NCBI GenBank assembly: GCA_031772625.1
Contig: CM062807.1
Span: 1,152,187,007 to 1,152,251,006, forward strand
Source: Pinus tabuliformis
Taxonomy: Eukaryota > Streptophyta > Pinopsida > Pinales > Pinaceae
DNA length: 64,000 bases
Direction: 5' to 3'
The notes beneath the pieces were generated by a model, which made no database searches, was not told the origin of the DNA, and saw nothing but the letters and a program-made list of their open reading frames with translations. The position numbers were made by a program, and so were the translations under genes. Shown here piece by piece: positions 12,001-24,164 of the stretch. Position 1 is the first letter of the stretch; each line of letters opens with the position of its first letter.

Positions 12001-13507
12001 TGATCCGAATCGAATCCATAAACGATTGTCAAAGAACCATGACTGTATCAGGACGAAACAAATCCTTGAAGAATCCAAAACAGTAATTGAAAACACCCTG
12101 AACTAGTGGCCATGGCAGCCGGCGTGGAACAACGCGAACCTCGGTCAAAGCGTGCTGATCGAGGCCCATGGAGACTGCACAGGAGGTCGATGTAGCCCCT
12201 GGGAGCCCTAGAACGAGAAAAGAAGCTGATTTTCCTAGCGCTAATCGCGCATTGCTGGGCGAACAGGGCCAAAATGGAGGGGCCTTAAGCCCTTGGTCAC
12301 GTTGGCAGCTGGAGAACAGCGGGCGGAGAAACGAAAAGCACCAACGTACGAAGGTGGGACCCATGACCTGGAAACCAGCGGTTTTAATCGGGGTGCCCTT
12401 GAATAGTAAGAGGTTTTGAAGGAGATCGGAGCGATCCCACTCAGCGATCGACACGTGGTAGCAGAGGTGAGAGAAAAACTGCCATGATCACGCGTTGTCG
12501 GTCGAGCAAGTCAACCACGCTCAACGTGCGTATGATGTCGGATCTTGAGGAGCCCAGATCGGACGGTTGAGATTACGCCCGATAGACAGAAGTGGAATCG
12601 ACAGTGAATTAAGCCACTATTTAAGGGGATTTGGAATCCGTTGACTGCCATGGTGGAGAAAGAACGTATCCACGACATAACCGAAGAAACGAATCGATGA
12701 GCAGGCTGGCACTGTTCCGATGGGACGCGTGGCTACTTCCCGAGCATTCATGCTGACACCGAACAGGGAACTCCAAGAACACAGGCGGTAGGCGAATCGA
12801 CATAGGCAGGAGAGGAATCGAATAGGCATGGAGATCGAATGGCTAAAGCCATGAACAGAGAGAGTCAAATAAAGATTTAGAGAGAGGAGGAATAGAGAGG
12901 AGTCCAAGTGACCAAGAGAGACAGTGAACAGTGAACCCTGAGAGGAGGACTAAACATAGAGAGTAGTAAAGCCAAGCAGATGAGACAGAGGGCCGAGCTG
13001 ACCACAGGCAGCGTCGAGCACCAGAGAGCTTAAAGATTCAAGCCTTCCCATAGAGGAATCTGTCCGGATTGAGCATCACAGTTGGCTCTTTCACTGTAGA
13101 CTGAGGGTCACAGAGATGGTAGGAAGGGAAAGAGTCTGTGAACTCCGAGTGGCTTGGGGAATCCAAGAACCACCCTACCAAGAAAAATCTGCTTCACGAG
13201 AACTCACATTGAGTCCCTGTATTGTAATTTCTCTGCTGAAAGACACAATAAAACAAGGCCACCACTGAAGCTGGACCGGATACGTAGCCCTGGAGAATAG
13301 GGTGAACTCCTTATTAGAAAGTGTTTGTGTCTTTGTGTTGCTTACTGTATTTCTCTGCTATCTTTCCACTTATTTTCTGTGTATTGGCAATCTGATCGAT
13401 CCGTTGCTTCAATAACACAGAACACACACACCAGCACATGGGTTTGTAATGCCTTTTTGTTTAATAAATCTTCAACTGAGGTCACTGAAAGGGTGATTAT
13501 CAGATCA
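12001..13507 (+). repeat. Element C 5' LTR
   Basis: 1507 bp, TGATCCGAATCG to CAGATCA. It is GC-rich with many CpG sites. Most differences from 20910-22390 are transitions, and the last 430 bp are much more similar than the first 1000. Confidence 0.9.
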
Positions 13508-13509
13508 AG

Positions 13510-13521
13510 TGGTATCAGAGC
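13510..13521 (+). other. Primer binding site of element C
   Basis: TGGTATCAGAGC, tRNA-Met type, two bases inside the 5' LTR of element C. Confidence 0.85.
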
Positions 13522-13565
13522 TCTAGGCTGTAAGGTTAGACAAGCTTGTGTTGGTTTAGCTGTGA

Positions 13566-15805
13566 ATGCTCACTAGATCAAAGCTCAAATTAGGAGAAGG
13601 AGAGTTGGTGGAAACTAATCCTGAAATTGGGAGAGTCTATTCTCGAAAGACAATGTCAGAAGAAGGTTCTATAGGGCTAGACCCTCAATTCATGGAAAGT
13701 TTCCTAGCTATAAAGTCTATGGTAGAAGAAATGTATAGGGACTTTAGAAAGCATAAGGGTGAAGATTCATCAGGCTCTAACCAAGATAAAGAAGAAGATG
13801 AATCTCATTCCCATGACCACTCCAAAGGAAAGGGGAAAGAAGAAAGCTTCCCTACACCTCCTAATAGCCCTGTGCATAATAAGAAAGCATCTTTGGTTAA
13901 GTTAGATGCTAAATTTGATTTGCCTATATATGATGGAGAGCTAAATGCTGAAAAGTTGGACAATTGGATTAGACAAATTGATGTTTATTGTAGAGTACAA
14001 AATATAGACTCAGACAAGAGTAAGATTCAGTTGGCAAGCCTACGCCTAGGAGCCTTGGTTTGGTGGGAAGGCAGAACCCAAGCTGATGTGAAGAAGCATG
14101 GTAAGACCATCTCTGTTTGGAGTGAATTTGTTACTGCAATCAAAAAGCAGTTCTATCCATTGGCCTACATGCAACAATCCACGATGCAAACTCTTCGGCA
14201 GTTGAAAGGGAAAAGTGTACAAGGGTATACTCAAGAGTTCAGAAAGAGAGCATTGATGTTGGGTATTTCATTAGACTCACCAGAAACTCTTTTGAAGTAC
14301 ATTGGTGGTCTACACAACTACATGAGGCATACCATCCTCATGTTTAATCCCACTAGTATAGATGAGGTATCTATACAAGCTACTCATCTAGAAGCTAGAG
14401 GAAAGAATGGAAATCCAGAAGTTGGGGGACCATCCCAACCCACTGTAAGCAAGAGCAAGGAGAAAAGAAAGTAGAAGTGGAAAGCAAGGAAGGCTAACAC
14501 TGCACAGAAAGGCAAAGCTTCATGCACTCACTGTAAAAAGGAGGGGCATGATGATGAGCACTGTTGGATTCTGCACCCAGAGCTGAGGCCTAAGAAGTTC
14601 GAGGGCAAGAAGAAGAAGACTGATGCAACTATTCAGAAAGATTTGGAGTCAGAATCGGGAGATGAAACAATCATTGTAGCCACAGGTATAAAAGGTAAGA
14701 ATTCTGAAGAATCTACTAGTAATTTTGTTCAATATGTTATTGATGAAGAACATGAGAGAAAAAGACATGAGCTTTTCCATATTCGAGTTGTTTCCAGAAA
14801 TCAAAAGATTGATACTTTGTTTGATAGTGGCTCGCAAGTAAATCTGATTTCTGAAGCAATTGTAAATAAATTGGGATTGGAAACTACACCTCATAAGAAG
14901 CCATACCCATTAGGATGGTTGAATGATAAAGCACAACTACAAGTGACTAGACAGTGCAAACTCAAGTTTTCTTTTGGGTCAACATTTGTAGATGAGGTTG
15001 AGTTAGATGTAATTCCTTTGGATATATGTGGAATTGTTTTAGGAAGTCCTTACTTATATGATAGAAACGCTATTTTCTATAGAGCTAAGAACAAGTATCT
15101 ACTTGTTAAAGATGGAATCGAATACTTTGTAAGAGCTCATAAGCTTAAGAATAATTATACTCTCATAAACTAAGGACAAATGAAAATAATGGTAAATTCA
15201 TGCAAATAGTTCTTACTGATGGTTGTAAAGGAAAAGAAAACTGATAAAACCAATGTATTTGAGAGCTGTAATTTTGATCAACAAGCTGATATAGAAAAGA
15301 TTGTTTCGGAGTATGATGTCTTGTTTCAAGAACCTCAAGGTCTGCGACCCAAAAAGGGAATAGTACATGATATTATTTTGCAGCAAGATGTTCCTTTGCC
15401 TAACATTGGGATGTACAGGTTATCTGCTCTAGAGAATGCTGAAATCAAGAAGCAGGTGCAGGAGTTGCTCGAGAAAGGGTTCATTAAGCCTAGCACATCA
15501 CCATGTGGGTCACCAATCGTTTTGGTGAGAAAGAAAAATGGCTCGTGGAGAATGTGCATTGATTATCGAGCACTGAATAAAATAACAATAAAAAATCATT
15601 ATCCCCTTCCTCGCATAGACGATCTTTTAGATCAACTGAAGGAAGCTGTTTATTTCACCAAGCTAGATTTGCATAGTGGATACCATTAGGTCAGAGTTGC
15701 AGAGCAAGATGCATGGAATACTACTTTCAAAACAAAGTGGGGATTGTATGAATGGCTGGTTATGTCTTTTGGCTTGACTAATGCCCCTGCTACTTTCATG
15801 AGATT
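13566..15805 (+). other. Element C gag-protease-RT 5' part (fossil)
   Basis: Gag begins in TRSKLKLGEGELVE, the same start as in element A. It holds a Retrotrans_gag core (KIQLASLRLG, VWWEGRTQ), a CCHC knuckle, a retropepsin-type protease and the RT fingers ([28 protein letters not shown]). Element D then interrupts the RT. Described only as parts of a broken element. Confidence 0.85.
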
Positions 15806-15808
15806 AAT

Positions 15809-16248
15809 TGTTATATACCTAGGAGGGATAATATGGGGTACCAAGGGAGGTACCCAAGGTAATAATGTAATAATGGTATGGGCCATAGTAATAAATAAGG
15901 TGGTTAACCCATGTCATGTAAGGGACCACAAGTAGTTAATAATAATGTAATGGGCCCATGGTATTAGTTGATGGTATGAGGGAACCATGGTAATGATCCA
16001 TGGTATTGTATGTACGAGGCCTATATAGAGGCTAGAGACTCCACATGGAGAGAAAGAGAAGGATTATTGTATGAACAGGCATATGGCTTGTGGAGCGTTC
16101 TCCTTCCTTAAGGAGTGAATGTATGGTGTTACCCTACCTTAAGGGTTTGATATCAATAAAGAATCATTTCATATTATATTTGGGTTTACTTGCATTATCT
16201 TATATTTTCATATCAGATCTATAATATTTCCGGGTTAGATCTACAACA
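15809..16248 (+). repeat. Element D 5' LTR
   Basis: 440 bp, TGTTATATACC to CTACAACA. It contains a TATATAGAG-type core and a late TATCAATAAAGAATC phrase that could be a polyadenylation region. It is nearly identical to 18100-18539. Confidence 0.9.
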
Positions 16249-16330
16249 AGTGGTATCAAAGCTACAACAAGTGGTATCAGAGCTATTTCATATCAGAGCT
16301 ACAACAAGTGGTATCAGAGCACTTTTTTGG
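16241..16330 (+). other. Triplicated primer-binding phrase of element D
   Basis: The phrase CTACAACAAGTGGTATCA, then (A/G)AGC, occurs three times in a row (near 16241, 16262 and 16300). The first copy spans the LTR edge and holds the true primer position (16251, TGGTATCAAAGC). The second and third read TGGTATCAGAGC, the perfect tRNA-Met match. Confidence 0.85.
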
Positions 16331-16901
16331 GCACAAAAGTGGAATTTTTTTTTAATTTTTTGCAGGATTTCGGGGGCGGCGAGTTTGCAGATCATATCTG
16401 TACGTTTTGGTGAAAGATCTACAAAATATAATTGTAGATCTGTATTCTTTGTGGAAAAATAGCCGATTTCAAAAAAAAAAATCGGTTGAATCGGAGTCCG
16501 GATGAAGGAGATATCGCTAATCTAAAAATCAGTGGGGTTGCAGACCATTTTTCAGGGAAGCGAGTTTGCGGCACAGATCTGGACTTCCTGGTGCAAGATT
16601 TGCAAGATCTAATTGTAGATCTGGAATCCTTGTGAAAAAAAACCTAAGTTCAAAAAAAAAAATCAGTCGAATCGGAGTCCAGAAGAGGGAGATATCGCTG
16701 ATTTAAAATCAGCTCTTTTTTCAGAAATTTTGGGTGACGGCGGGAGAGTAGTAGCACAGATCTGAAATTCTAGTGCCTATATCAAGATTTCTATCACATG
16801 GGCAGATGCAGAATGATTGTTCTATTTCCGAAAACAGGTCATAATAGGAATTCTGAGCAATATTGACTAAACTGTGATATTTTCAAATTTTCGCCCAGTA
16901 A

Positions 16902-18089
16902 GTGAATTTTTTCCAAACCTTCATGGTTTCTAGCAACGACTTTTTTACAGGGAATGATAAGGGTCCTACTATTGAAGAATACATAAATAAATACAAGAGG
17001 TTATTTAGACCCAATTGGAAATGGTGGGTAGTGCAGAACTTTAGAGATGAGGCAACCACATGGTGGGGATTACTTAACCAAAAGAAGTGTTCCAACCTGC
17101 CCGATGAAGAATTTGAAAAATTACTTTTAGACAAATGGTCTCATGCCAGAAAACAAGATAAGGAGAAACATGTGGGTCTATTTCCTACTAGTATATCCTT
17201 ATTACAGGTTCATGGATTGATTCAGAAGGAGAAAATCATTGTGTCTATAAATCCGAGTTGCAAGCAAAATCTCATAAATGTCAACTTGGCAAAAAAATTG
17301 CAAGTCCCAGCAAAACAAATTCAAAATACACAGGTTGATGATAAGGATGTTCAAATTTATAAGGATTTGAAGCTTTCTATGGATAAGTATGTGTTTCATG
17401 GTGATTTTTATGCTTCAGATATGGATAACATGGATGTTGTTTTGGGATACCCTTGGATGGAATTAGTGGGTACTATCAATATTAATGTGCAGAAGAAATT
17501 CCTGAAGCTATGGTATAAAAAGAAAAAAATTACATTACAGGATATTTCCATCCATAAACAGGTAGAGCACATGGAGGCTGAAGCAGAAGATGTTCAAGGG
17601 ACTGACATATCAGATGATGAGCCTTTGATGATTAACAATCAAACACAAACAGAGGCTGAAGAAGAAAAGGTTACAGGTGATGATACATCAGAGGAGGGCT
17701 CAGTGGTTGAAGTCATATTGAAAAAAAAGACACCACAACAGGTACCACAACAGGGTGAAGTAAAGAAAAAGCCATCGTGGGTTAAAACTTCAACATATCA
17801 TCACCCACATCACCTCGCAAGACAACCATCAAGATGGCAACCAATTAGCCACATGGACAACAACCCTCGCATGACAGATCGAGAGGAGCGAAGATCCACC
17901 TACTACACATCCACACAGAAGAGCTACCACAGTCAACTTCCATCTCAAGCGAGCGAGGCACCAGCGAGATCGAGGGTTCACCTTTCTCTTGGATGGCTAG
18001 ATGCACGTGCATGGTACCAGTGGACTACTCTTTTGAGTAGATCTTATTATTTATGTTCTTCCCATGTTTCGGGGATGAAACATGCTTAG
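16902..18089 (+). CDS. Element D gag-protease-like frame (fossil element)
   Basis: 395 codons and the only protein frame of element D. Residues about 15-85 look like a retrotransposon gag core (EEYINKYKRLF, FRDEATTWWGLLNQ, with a DKWSHARKQD end). Residues about 100-210 look like an aspartic-protease-like fold as in gag-pol elements (IVSINPSCKQNLINVNLAKK, then MDVVLGYPWMELVG). The C-terminal part is acidic and then basic, with no RT. It would have to borrow polymerase and integrase from another element. The match to gag and protease is by motif only. Confidence 0.65.
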   Translation: MNFFQTFMVSSNDFFTGNDKGPTIEEYINKYKRLFRPNWKWWVVQNFRDEATTWWGLLNQKKCSNLPDEEFEKLLLDKWSHARKQDKEKHVGLFPTSISLLQVHGLIQKEKIIVSINPSCKQNLINVNLAKKLQVPAKQIQNTQVDDKDVQIYKDLKLSMDKYVFHGDFYASDMDNMDVVLGYPWMELVGTININVQKKFLKLWYKKKKITLQDISIHKQVEHMEAEAEDVQGTDISDDEPLMINNQTQTEAEEEKVTGDDTSEEGSVVEVILKKKTPQQVPQQGEVKKKPSWVKTSTYHHPHHLARQPSRWQPISHMDNNPRMTDREERRSTYYTSTQKSYHSQLPSQASEAPARSRVHLSLGWLDARAWYQWTTLLSRSYYLCSSHVSGMKHA

Positions 18090-18099
18090 GGGGGTGGAA

Positions 18100-18539
18100 T
18101 GTTATATACCTAGGGGGGATAATATGGGGTACCAAGGGAGGTACCCAAGGTAACAATGTAATAATGGTATGGGCCATAGTAATAAATAAGGTGGTTAACC
18201 CATGTCATGTAAGGGACCACAAGTAGTTAATAATAATGTAATGGGCCCATGGTATTAGTTGATGGTATGAGGGAACCATGGTAATGATCCATGGTATTGT
18301 ATGTACGAGGCCTATATAGAGGCTAGAGACTCCACATGGAGAGAAAGAGAATGATTATTGTATGAATAGGCATATGGCTTGTGGAGTGTTCTCCTTCCTT
18401 AAGGAGTGAATGTATGGTGTTACCCTACCTTAAGGGTTTGATATCAATAAAGAATCATTTCATATTATCTTTGGGTTTACTTGCATTATCTTATATTTTC
18501 ATATCAGATCTATAATATTTCCGGGTTAGATCTACAACA
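18100..18539 (+). repeat. Element D 3' LTR
   Basis: 440 bp, pair of 15809-16248, directly followed by the TTAAT target duplication. Confidence 0.9.
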
Positions 18540-18544
18540 TTAAT

Positions 18545-20837
18545 GAATGATGTACTCAGACCTTTTCTTGATGATTTTTTTATTGTGTATCTGGATGACA
18601 TTCTGATTTTTAGTAAAACGTGGGAAGAACATTTAAAGCATGTTAAGCAGACATTAGATGTTTTGAAAAGAGAAAAACTTTATGTTAAACTCTCCAAATG
18701 TGAATTTGGCAAAACCTCTCTAAATTATTTGGGTCATGTAGTAGGGGGAGGTGAATTGAAAATAGATCTCTCTAAAGTGGCAGTCGTTGTAAATTGGCCT
18801 AAACCCAAGTCTGCTACAGAAGTGAGAAGCTTCTTAGGAGCAACACAGTATTGGAGGAAGTTCATTTCAAATTTTTCCTCAATTGCAGCTCCCTTACATG
18901 CTTTGACAGGATTGAACAAGGTGTTTCAGTGGGGAGGCAAACAGCAGAAAGCCTTCGACACCTTAAAAGAAAAAATTAGTACAGCACATGTACTAGCACT
19001 GCCAGATCTACAAAGACCATTTGAGATCCAAACTGATGCCAGTGACTATGCCATGGGAGCAGTGTTGACACAACACGGTAAACCCATATGTTATCATTCT
19101 GAGACTTTTAATCCTGCAGTAGTTAACTATCCTACTTATGATAAAGAATTGTATGCATTAGTTCAGAGTGTGAAAAAGTGGAAACATTACTTAATGGGAA
19201 AAGAAACAGTAATACATACTGATCATCAGGCACTTCAATATCTACACTCCCAAACTAAGTTGCAATAGTCAAGACATTACAGATGGATGGGTTTTCTACA
19301 ATAGTTTCATTTAGTCATCAGATATAAAAAGGGCATACATAACAAGGCTGCAGACATGTTATCTAGACCCATTATAAATGCATCTACCATACTTAAGAAT
19401 AATTCTGTGCTGCATGAAGGCTACATAGAACAGTATGCTCAGGATATGGACTTTAAAGATGTATATGCAACTTTGAGTCAAGGCAAAAGAGTAGAAGAAT
19501 TGGACTATCATGTGAAGGATCGACTCTTATATCATTGTGGGAAACTCTGCATTCCACAAACTGAGAGAGCAAAGATAATTAGGGAAGCACACACTTCTCT
19601 GATATTAGGTCACTTTGGGGTAAGTAAAACAGTTGCACAGCTGCAAAGGTTCTTCTATTGGCCAAGAATGAGTGAGACAGTTTCCAGATATGTAAAGGGG
19701 TGTGCTATGTGTGCTAAAAGCAAGCCCAGCAACAGAAAACTAGGCTTATACACTCCCTTGCCAGTTCCTTCTCACCCTTGGGAAAGCATTTCCATGGATT
19801 TCGTGGGAGGACTGCCTAAATCTACGAAAGGTCATGATTATCTATATGTTTTTGTGGATAGGTTCAACAAAATGTGTATTTTGATCCCCTGTAGTAAACA
19901 GATTACAACTGAACAAACTGCAAAATTATTCTTTGAACATGTATGGGTTCATTTTGGATTACCCACTTCTATTATATCTAATCAAGACACCCAATTTGTG
20001 GGAAAGTTTTGGTCCAGTCTGTGGGAACTAATGGACACCAAATTAAAGAAAAGCACAACTTTTCATCCACAAACAGATGGCCAGACAGAAGTAGTTAACA
20101 GGACAGTGATCCAGTTATTAAGAGGATATTGCAGCAAACACCCTAAGCTTTGGGATGAACACTTGTGTTATGTGCAGCATGCTTACAATAGAGCCAAACA
20201 CTCTTCTACCTAGAGATCTCCTTTTGAGACCTGTTTTGGTTTCATACCAAGGTCTCCCTTGGATTTTGTCTTTGGTAAAGATACCATGGTTGATAGACAC
20301 AGTGATGTGGACAGGGCAACTAGGTTCATTGAATAGATCCAGGAGATCCACCAGGGAGTATAAGAACAGCTGGAAAAGAGCCAGGCCAAGTACAAGGATA
20401 GGCATGATAAGCATCAGATGGAGCATAGTTTTCAAGTTGGAGACCAAGTCTGGCTATATATCAGCAAGGACATGATGCAAGGTGAAGGTAAGAAGCTAAA
20501 ACCTATCAGGTATGGACCCTTCAGGATACGTGAGCAGATTGGTAGAAATGCTTTTCGCCTTGATCTGCCAGCTTACATGCACATCTACTCAGTCGTGAAT
20601 GTAGATTGCTTGAGGTTGTATGAACCTTCAATGATTGAGGACCCTGAAGAGCAGAGTCAATTACATTCTGTTGACGACTTGCTACCTGAATATCTTAATG
20701 AGTTGCAGGAAGATACAGTGCTGGACAGGAAAGTAAGGATGACGCGCAGTGGACAAGTGGAATACCTCAGGATTGGGCTTAAAGGTTCGAAGCTGAGCAG
20801 TGCGAAGTGGATTAAGATTAGACAAGTGAGACAATAG
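18545..20837 (+). other. Element C RT-RNase H-integrase 3' part (fossil)
   Basis: Carries the RT catalytic YLDDILIFS, the RNase H stretch (FEIQTDASDYAMGAVLTQ), the integrase zinc finger (GHFGVSKTVAQLQRFFYW, CAMCAKSK), the integrase core (DFVGGLPK) and a GPF-type tail (RYGPFRIREQIGRNAFRLDL). It ends in a region shaped like a chromodomain (EDTVLDRKVRMTRSGQVEYL). Domain order RT-RH-INT is diagnostic of Ty3/gypsy. Confidence 0.85.
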
Positions 20838-20909
20838 TTTCCTCACTTAGTCGATGCTTGAAGAAAACCAACTTTTGGTGGTCCAAAAGCTTTTTCAGTA
20901 GGGAGGCCG

Positions 20910-22390
20910 TGATCCGAATCGGATCCATAAACGACTGTCAAAGAACCATGACTGTATCAGGATGAAACAAATCCTTGAAGAATCCAAAACAGCAATCGAA
21001 AACACCCTGAACCAGTGGCCATGGCAGCCAGCATGGAACGACGAGGACCTCGGTCAAAGCACGCTGACCGAGGCCCATGGAGACTGCGCAGGAGGTCGAT
21101 GTAGCCCCTGGGAGCCCCGGAACGGGAAAAGGATCTGATTTTCGATGTGCTGTTATGGAGGGGCCCTAAGCCCTTGGTCACGTTGGGAGCCGAAGAACCG
21201 TGGGCGGAGAAACGAAAAGCGCCAACGTACGAAGGTGGGACCCACGACCTGGAAACCAGCGGTTTTGATCAGGGCGCCCTTGAACGGTAAGAGGTTTTGG
21301 AGGAAAGCAGAGCGATCCCACTCAGCGATCGACACGTGGCAGCAGAGGTGAGAGAAAAACCATCGTGATCGCGCATTATCGGTCGAGCAAGTCAACCGCG
21401 CTCGACGTGCGTATGATGTCAGATCTTGAGGAGCCTAGATCGGACGACTGAGATTGCGCCCAATAGACAGAAGTGGAATCGACAGGGAATTAAGCCACGA
21501 TTTAAGGGGATTTGGAATCCGTTGACCGCCACGGTGGAGAAAGAACGTATCCACGACATAACCGAAGAAACAAATCGACGAGCACGCTGGCGCTGTTCTG
21601 ATGGGGACGCGTGGCTACTTCCTGAGCGTTCATGCTGATGCTTAACCGGGAACTCCAAGCACACAAGCGGTAGGTGAATCGACGTAGGCAGGAGAGGAAC
21701 TGAACAAGCATGAAGATCGAATGGCTAAAGCCATGAACAGAGACAGTCGAATAAAGATTCAAAGAGAGGAGGAATAGAGAGGAGTCCAAGCAACCAAGAG
21801 AGACAGTGAACAGTGAACCCTGAGAGGAGGACTGAACAAAGAGAGCAGTAAAGCCAAGCAGAGGAGACAGAGGGTCGAGCTGACCACAGGCAACGTCGAG
21901 CACCAGAGAGCTTGAAGATTCAAGCCTTCCCATAGAGGAATCTGTCCGGATTGAGCATCACAGTTGGCTCTTTCCACTGTAGACCTAGGGTCACAGAGCT
22001 GGTAGGAAGGGAAAGAGTCTGTGAACTCCGAGTGGCTTGGGGAATCCAAGAACCACCCTACCAAGAAAAATCTGCTTCATGAGAACTCACATTGAGTCCC
22101 TGTATTGTAATTTCTCTGCTAAAAGACACAATAAAACAAGGCCACCACTGAAGCTGGACCAGAGACGTAGCCCTGGAGAATAGGGTGAACTCCTTATTAA
22201 AAAGTGTTTGTGTCTTTGTGTTGCTTACTGTATTTCTCTGCTGTCTTTCCACTTATTTTCTGTGTATTGGAAATCTGATCGATCCATTGCTTTAATAACA
22301 CAGAACACACACACCAGCACATGGGTCTGTAATACCTTTTTGTTTAATAAATCTTCAACTGAGGTCACTCAAAGAGTGATTATCAGATCA
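20910..22390 (+). repeat. Element C 3' LTR
   Basis: 1481 bp, pair of 12001-13507, preceded by the GGGAGGCCG polypurine tract. A deletion of some tens of bases relative to the 5' LTR lies near 21148. Confidence 0.9.
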
Positions 22391-23821
22391 TTAACAGACA
22401 TGAGAGGAATCATCGATAATAATAATGACCCTCAAGGCACTACAGTATAATTCACATGGTGTGAATATATGATCCGATGTCAAATACCACACAAAATCTT
22501 TCGGTCGAAGGCCATTGATGTCAACCTATCGCCAGAAGTGAGAAACTTGCCATTGAGGCATGCAAGCTTCAAAGTACTGAAAGGGGTGTTTCTAAGTCAA
22601 CTTCTTGGATAATGTGTTGATGTCGACAAGAAGTGACTCGTCATAGGAGGGCCTTAATGTATCCCACATCTACAATACAAAATGAAGAAAATGATTTTCT
22701 GGAGGTGAAAACGATTTGACGACACAAGGTTCAGGAATAGCGGTCATGAAGGTTGAAGGTATTGCAGCAGATGAGGCATTAACTGGATTGTGATTTCTCA
22801 ATTGAATGACTTCTCTTGAACATGTCAATGACACTGAGATGGATTGGTAGCATTAACCCCAAAAGATGGATGGTGTGGAAGACCAATAGTTAGACGACTG
22901 GTGAACGAAATAACCCAACCCAACTCAATAATGGTGATGGAGTGAAAGTTTCATGTTCAAGGGCGACCTGCTACCATAAATTTCTTCAAGTTTTTTCCCT
23001 TTTTCCCAAGTCATTGCTAACCAGTACCTCTTTATTTTTTTCAAGCTCGAGGAGGATAACATATGCTTGTTCTATAATTTGCCCTTCGAGCAAACTTGTC
23101 GCTATGTTTTAACGAGTCTAGTGACAGTGAAACTCGTTCTTGTCTAGAATGGACAAGTTTGTCGCTATTGTTTTAATGAGTTTAATGGCAAGGATAACTC
23201 GGTCCTTTTCATCTTTAGAGAGTTTGAAAAGGGATGAAAAGGAAACTCCAGAAGTTCTTTTTCATAGAATAATCCCTTAGGTCCGAAAAAGGATAAAATA
23301 ATACTAAAGGGATGACTTTTCCGATCACTTTAACGAGCCGAAAAAGACAAGCACTCAAACTTTTTCATGAGATAATCCCTTGGGTCCGAAAAATATTAAA
23401 ATATATAGGAGGGATGGCATTTCCAATCACTTTAATGAGCTGGAAAGGCCAATTGCTTGAAAATCTTTTCATATTTAACGAGTCTAAAAAGAGTTTAAAG
23501 GAGACTCGATTTTGAGGAACGAGTGGTGTCTAGGGTAGTAACTGGTTTCGAGTAAGTTTGGAACTTCTTAAAACATGGTTGTTTCTGGGAAAAGGTTGGC
23601 TAATAGTACCACTCATCGCAGCTGTTCCTCAAAAGGGTAAATAACCAAGTGGAGGCGTATGATCGACCAAAAGAATGGAGGTGATGGGAGGTACACAACC
23701 AAGGCTCAAAAGGCTAATAGCATGGCAATCAAAAAGGTTATTTACTGAAGGTGGGTTCATTTTTTAACGAGCTTGAACCGTGGGGGAACTATGCTCGGTT
23801 TTTGGTTTCATGTTTTTTACG

Positions 23822-23895
23822 TAAGCTAGAAACGACAAAATTAAAAAGCTAGAAACGACAAAACTAAAAAGCTAGAAACGACAAAAACTAAAAAT
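23822..23895. repeat. 22-bp tandem repeat, three copies
   Basis: AAGCTAGAAACGACAAAA plus TTAA/CTAA, repeated three times head to tail inside element B. Confidence 0.9.
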
Positions 23896-23984
23896 TGAAG
23901 ATGAAATTGAAAATGATTTGCATGCCCCCAGCATGATGAAAAGGAGAGTCTCCAGTAGCCATATGGAAATTACTGTGGTTAGGT

Positions 23985-24135
23985 AGGATGGTTTCGTCCA
24001 CAGAATAGACAAAACACTTCCTTGGCTTCATCCGCAGAATAGACAAAGGTGAATGGTGTGTTAGACCAATCAGGTAACCTATAGGGAAACTTATCTTTTT
24101 AGCTGGGTTTGTTCACAGAATAGACAAGGGTGCAT
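23985..24135. repeat. CAGAATAGACAA phrase, three copies
   Basis: Variants of GGYTTCRTCCRCAGAATAGA followed by CAAAG occur at about 23992, 24028 and 24108, inside element B. Spacing is irregular. Confidence 0.7.
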
Positions 24136-24164
24136 GCCCCCTAAGCTTCATTGCATTTACTAGA

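Larger units (their letters stand above)
15809..18539 (+). mobile_element. Element D: young small gag-protease LTR element nested in C
   Basis: 2731 bp in total. LTRs 15809-16248 and 18100-18539 (440 bp each) differ by only about six bases. Perfect TTAAT target duplication (15804-15808 and 18540-18544). Polypurine tract near 18084-18099. The primer site phrase is tripled just inside the 5' LTR. One open frame (16902-18089) with gag- and protease-like parts fills the interior, and there is no RT or integrase. It resembles the non-autonomous TR-GAG class of plant LTR elements. It looks whole for its class and is the youngest insertion in the window. Confidence 0.9.
12001..22390 (+). mobile_element. 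Element C: Ty3/gypsy element nested in B
   Basis: LTRs 12001-13507 and 20910-22390, with target duplication TTAAT/TTAAC (11996-12000 and 22391-22395, one mismatch). Primer site TGGTATCAGAGC at 13510-13521 and polypurine tract GGGAGGCCG at 20901-20909. Parts: gag (13566-about 14640, zinc knuckle CTHCKKEGHDDEHC), protease (about 14780-15170, FDSGSQVN), RT (about 15440-15808, continuing 18545-18790, YLDDILIFS), RNase H (about 18990-19260, DASDYAMGAVL), integrase (about 19560-20400, HHCC then DYLYVFVDRF) and tail (20418-20837) with GPFRI and a chromodomain-like end. It belongs to the same broad family as A. Broken, with only a few interruptions besides element D. Confidence 0.9.
22391..24164 (-). 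other. Element B non-coding interior with local repeats
   Basis: Downstream (minus sense) of the B gag-protease frame. No RT, RNase H or integrase motif is visible on either strand. Between 23020 and 23520 loose repeats of about 110 bp share AATCCCTTRGGTCCGAAAAA and ATCACTTTAAYGAGC. At 23820-23895 AAGCTAGAAACGACAAAA recurs. Near 23985-24135 CACAGAATAGACAA-type phrases recur three times. Confidence 0.65.
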
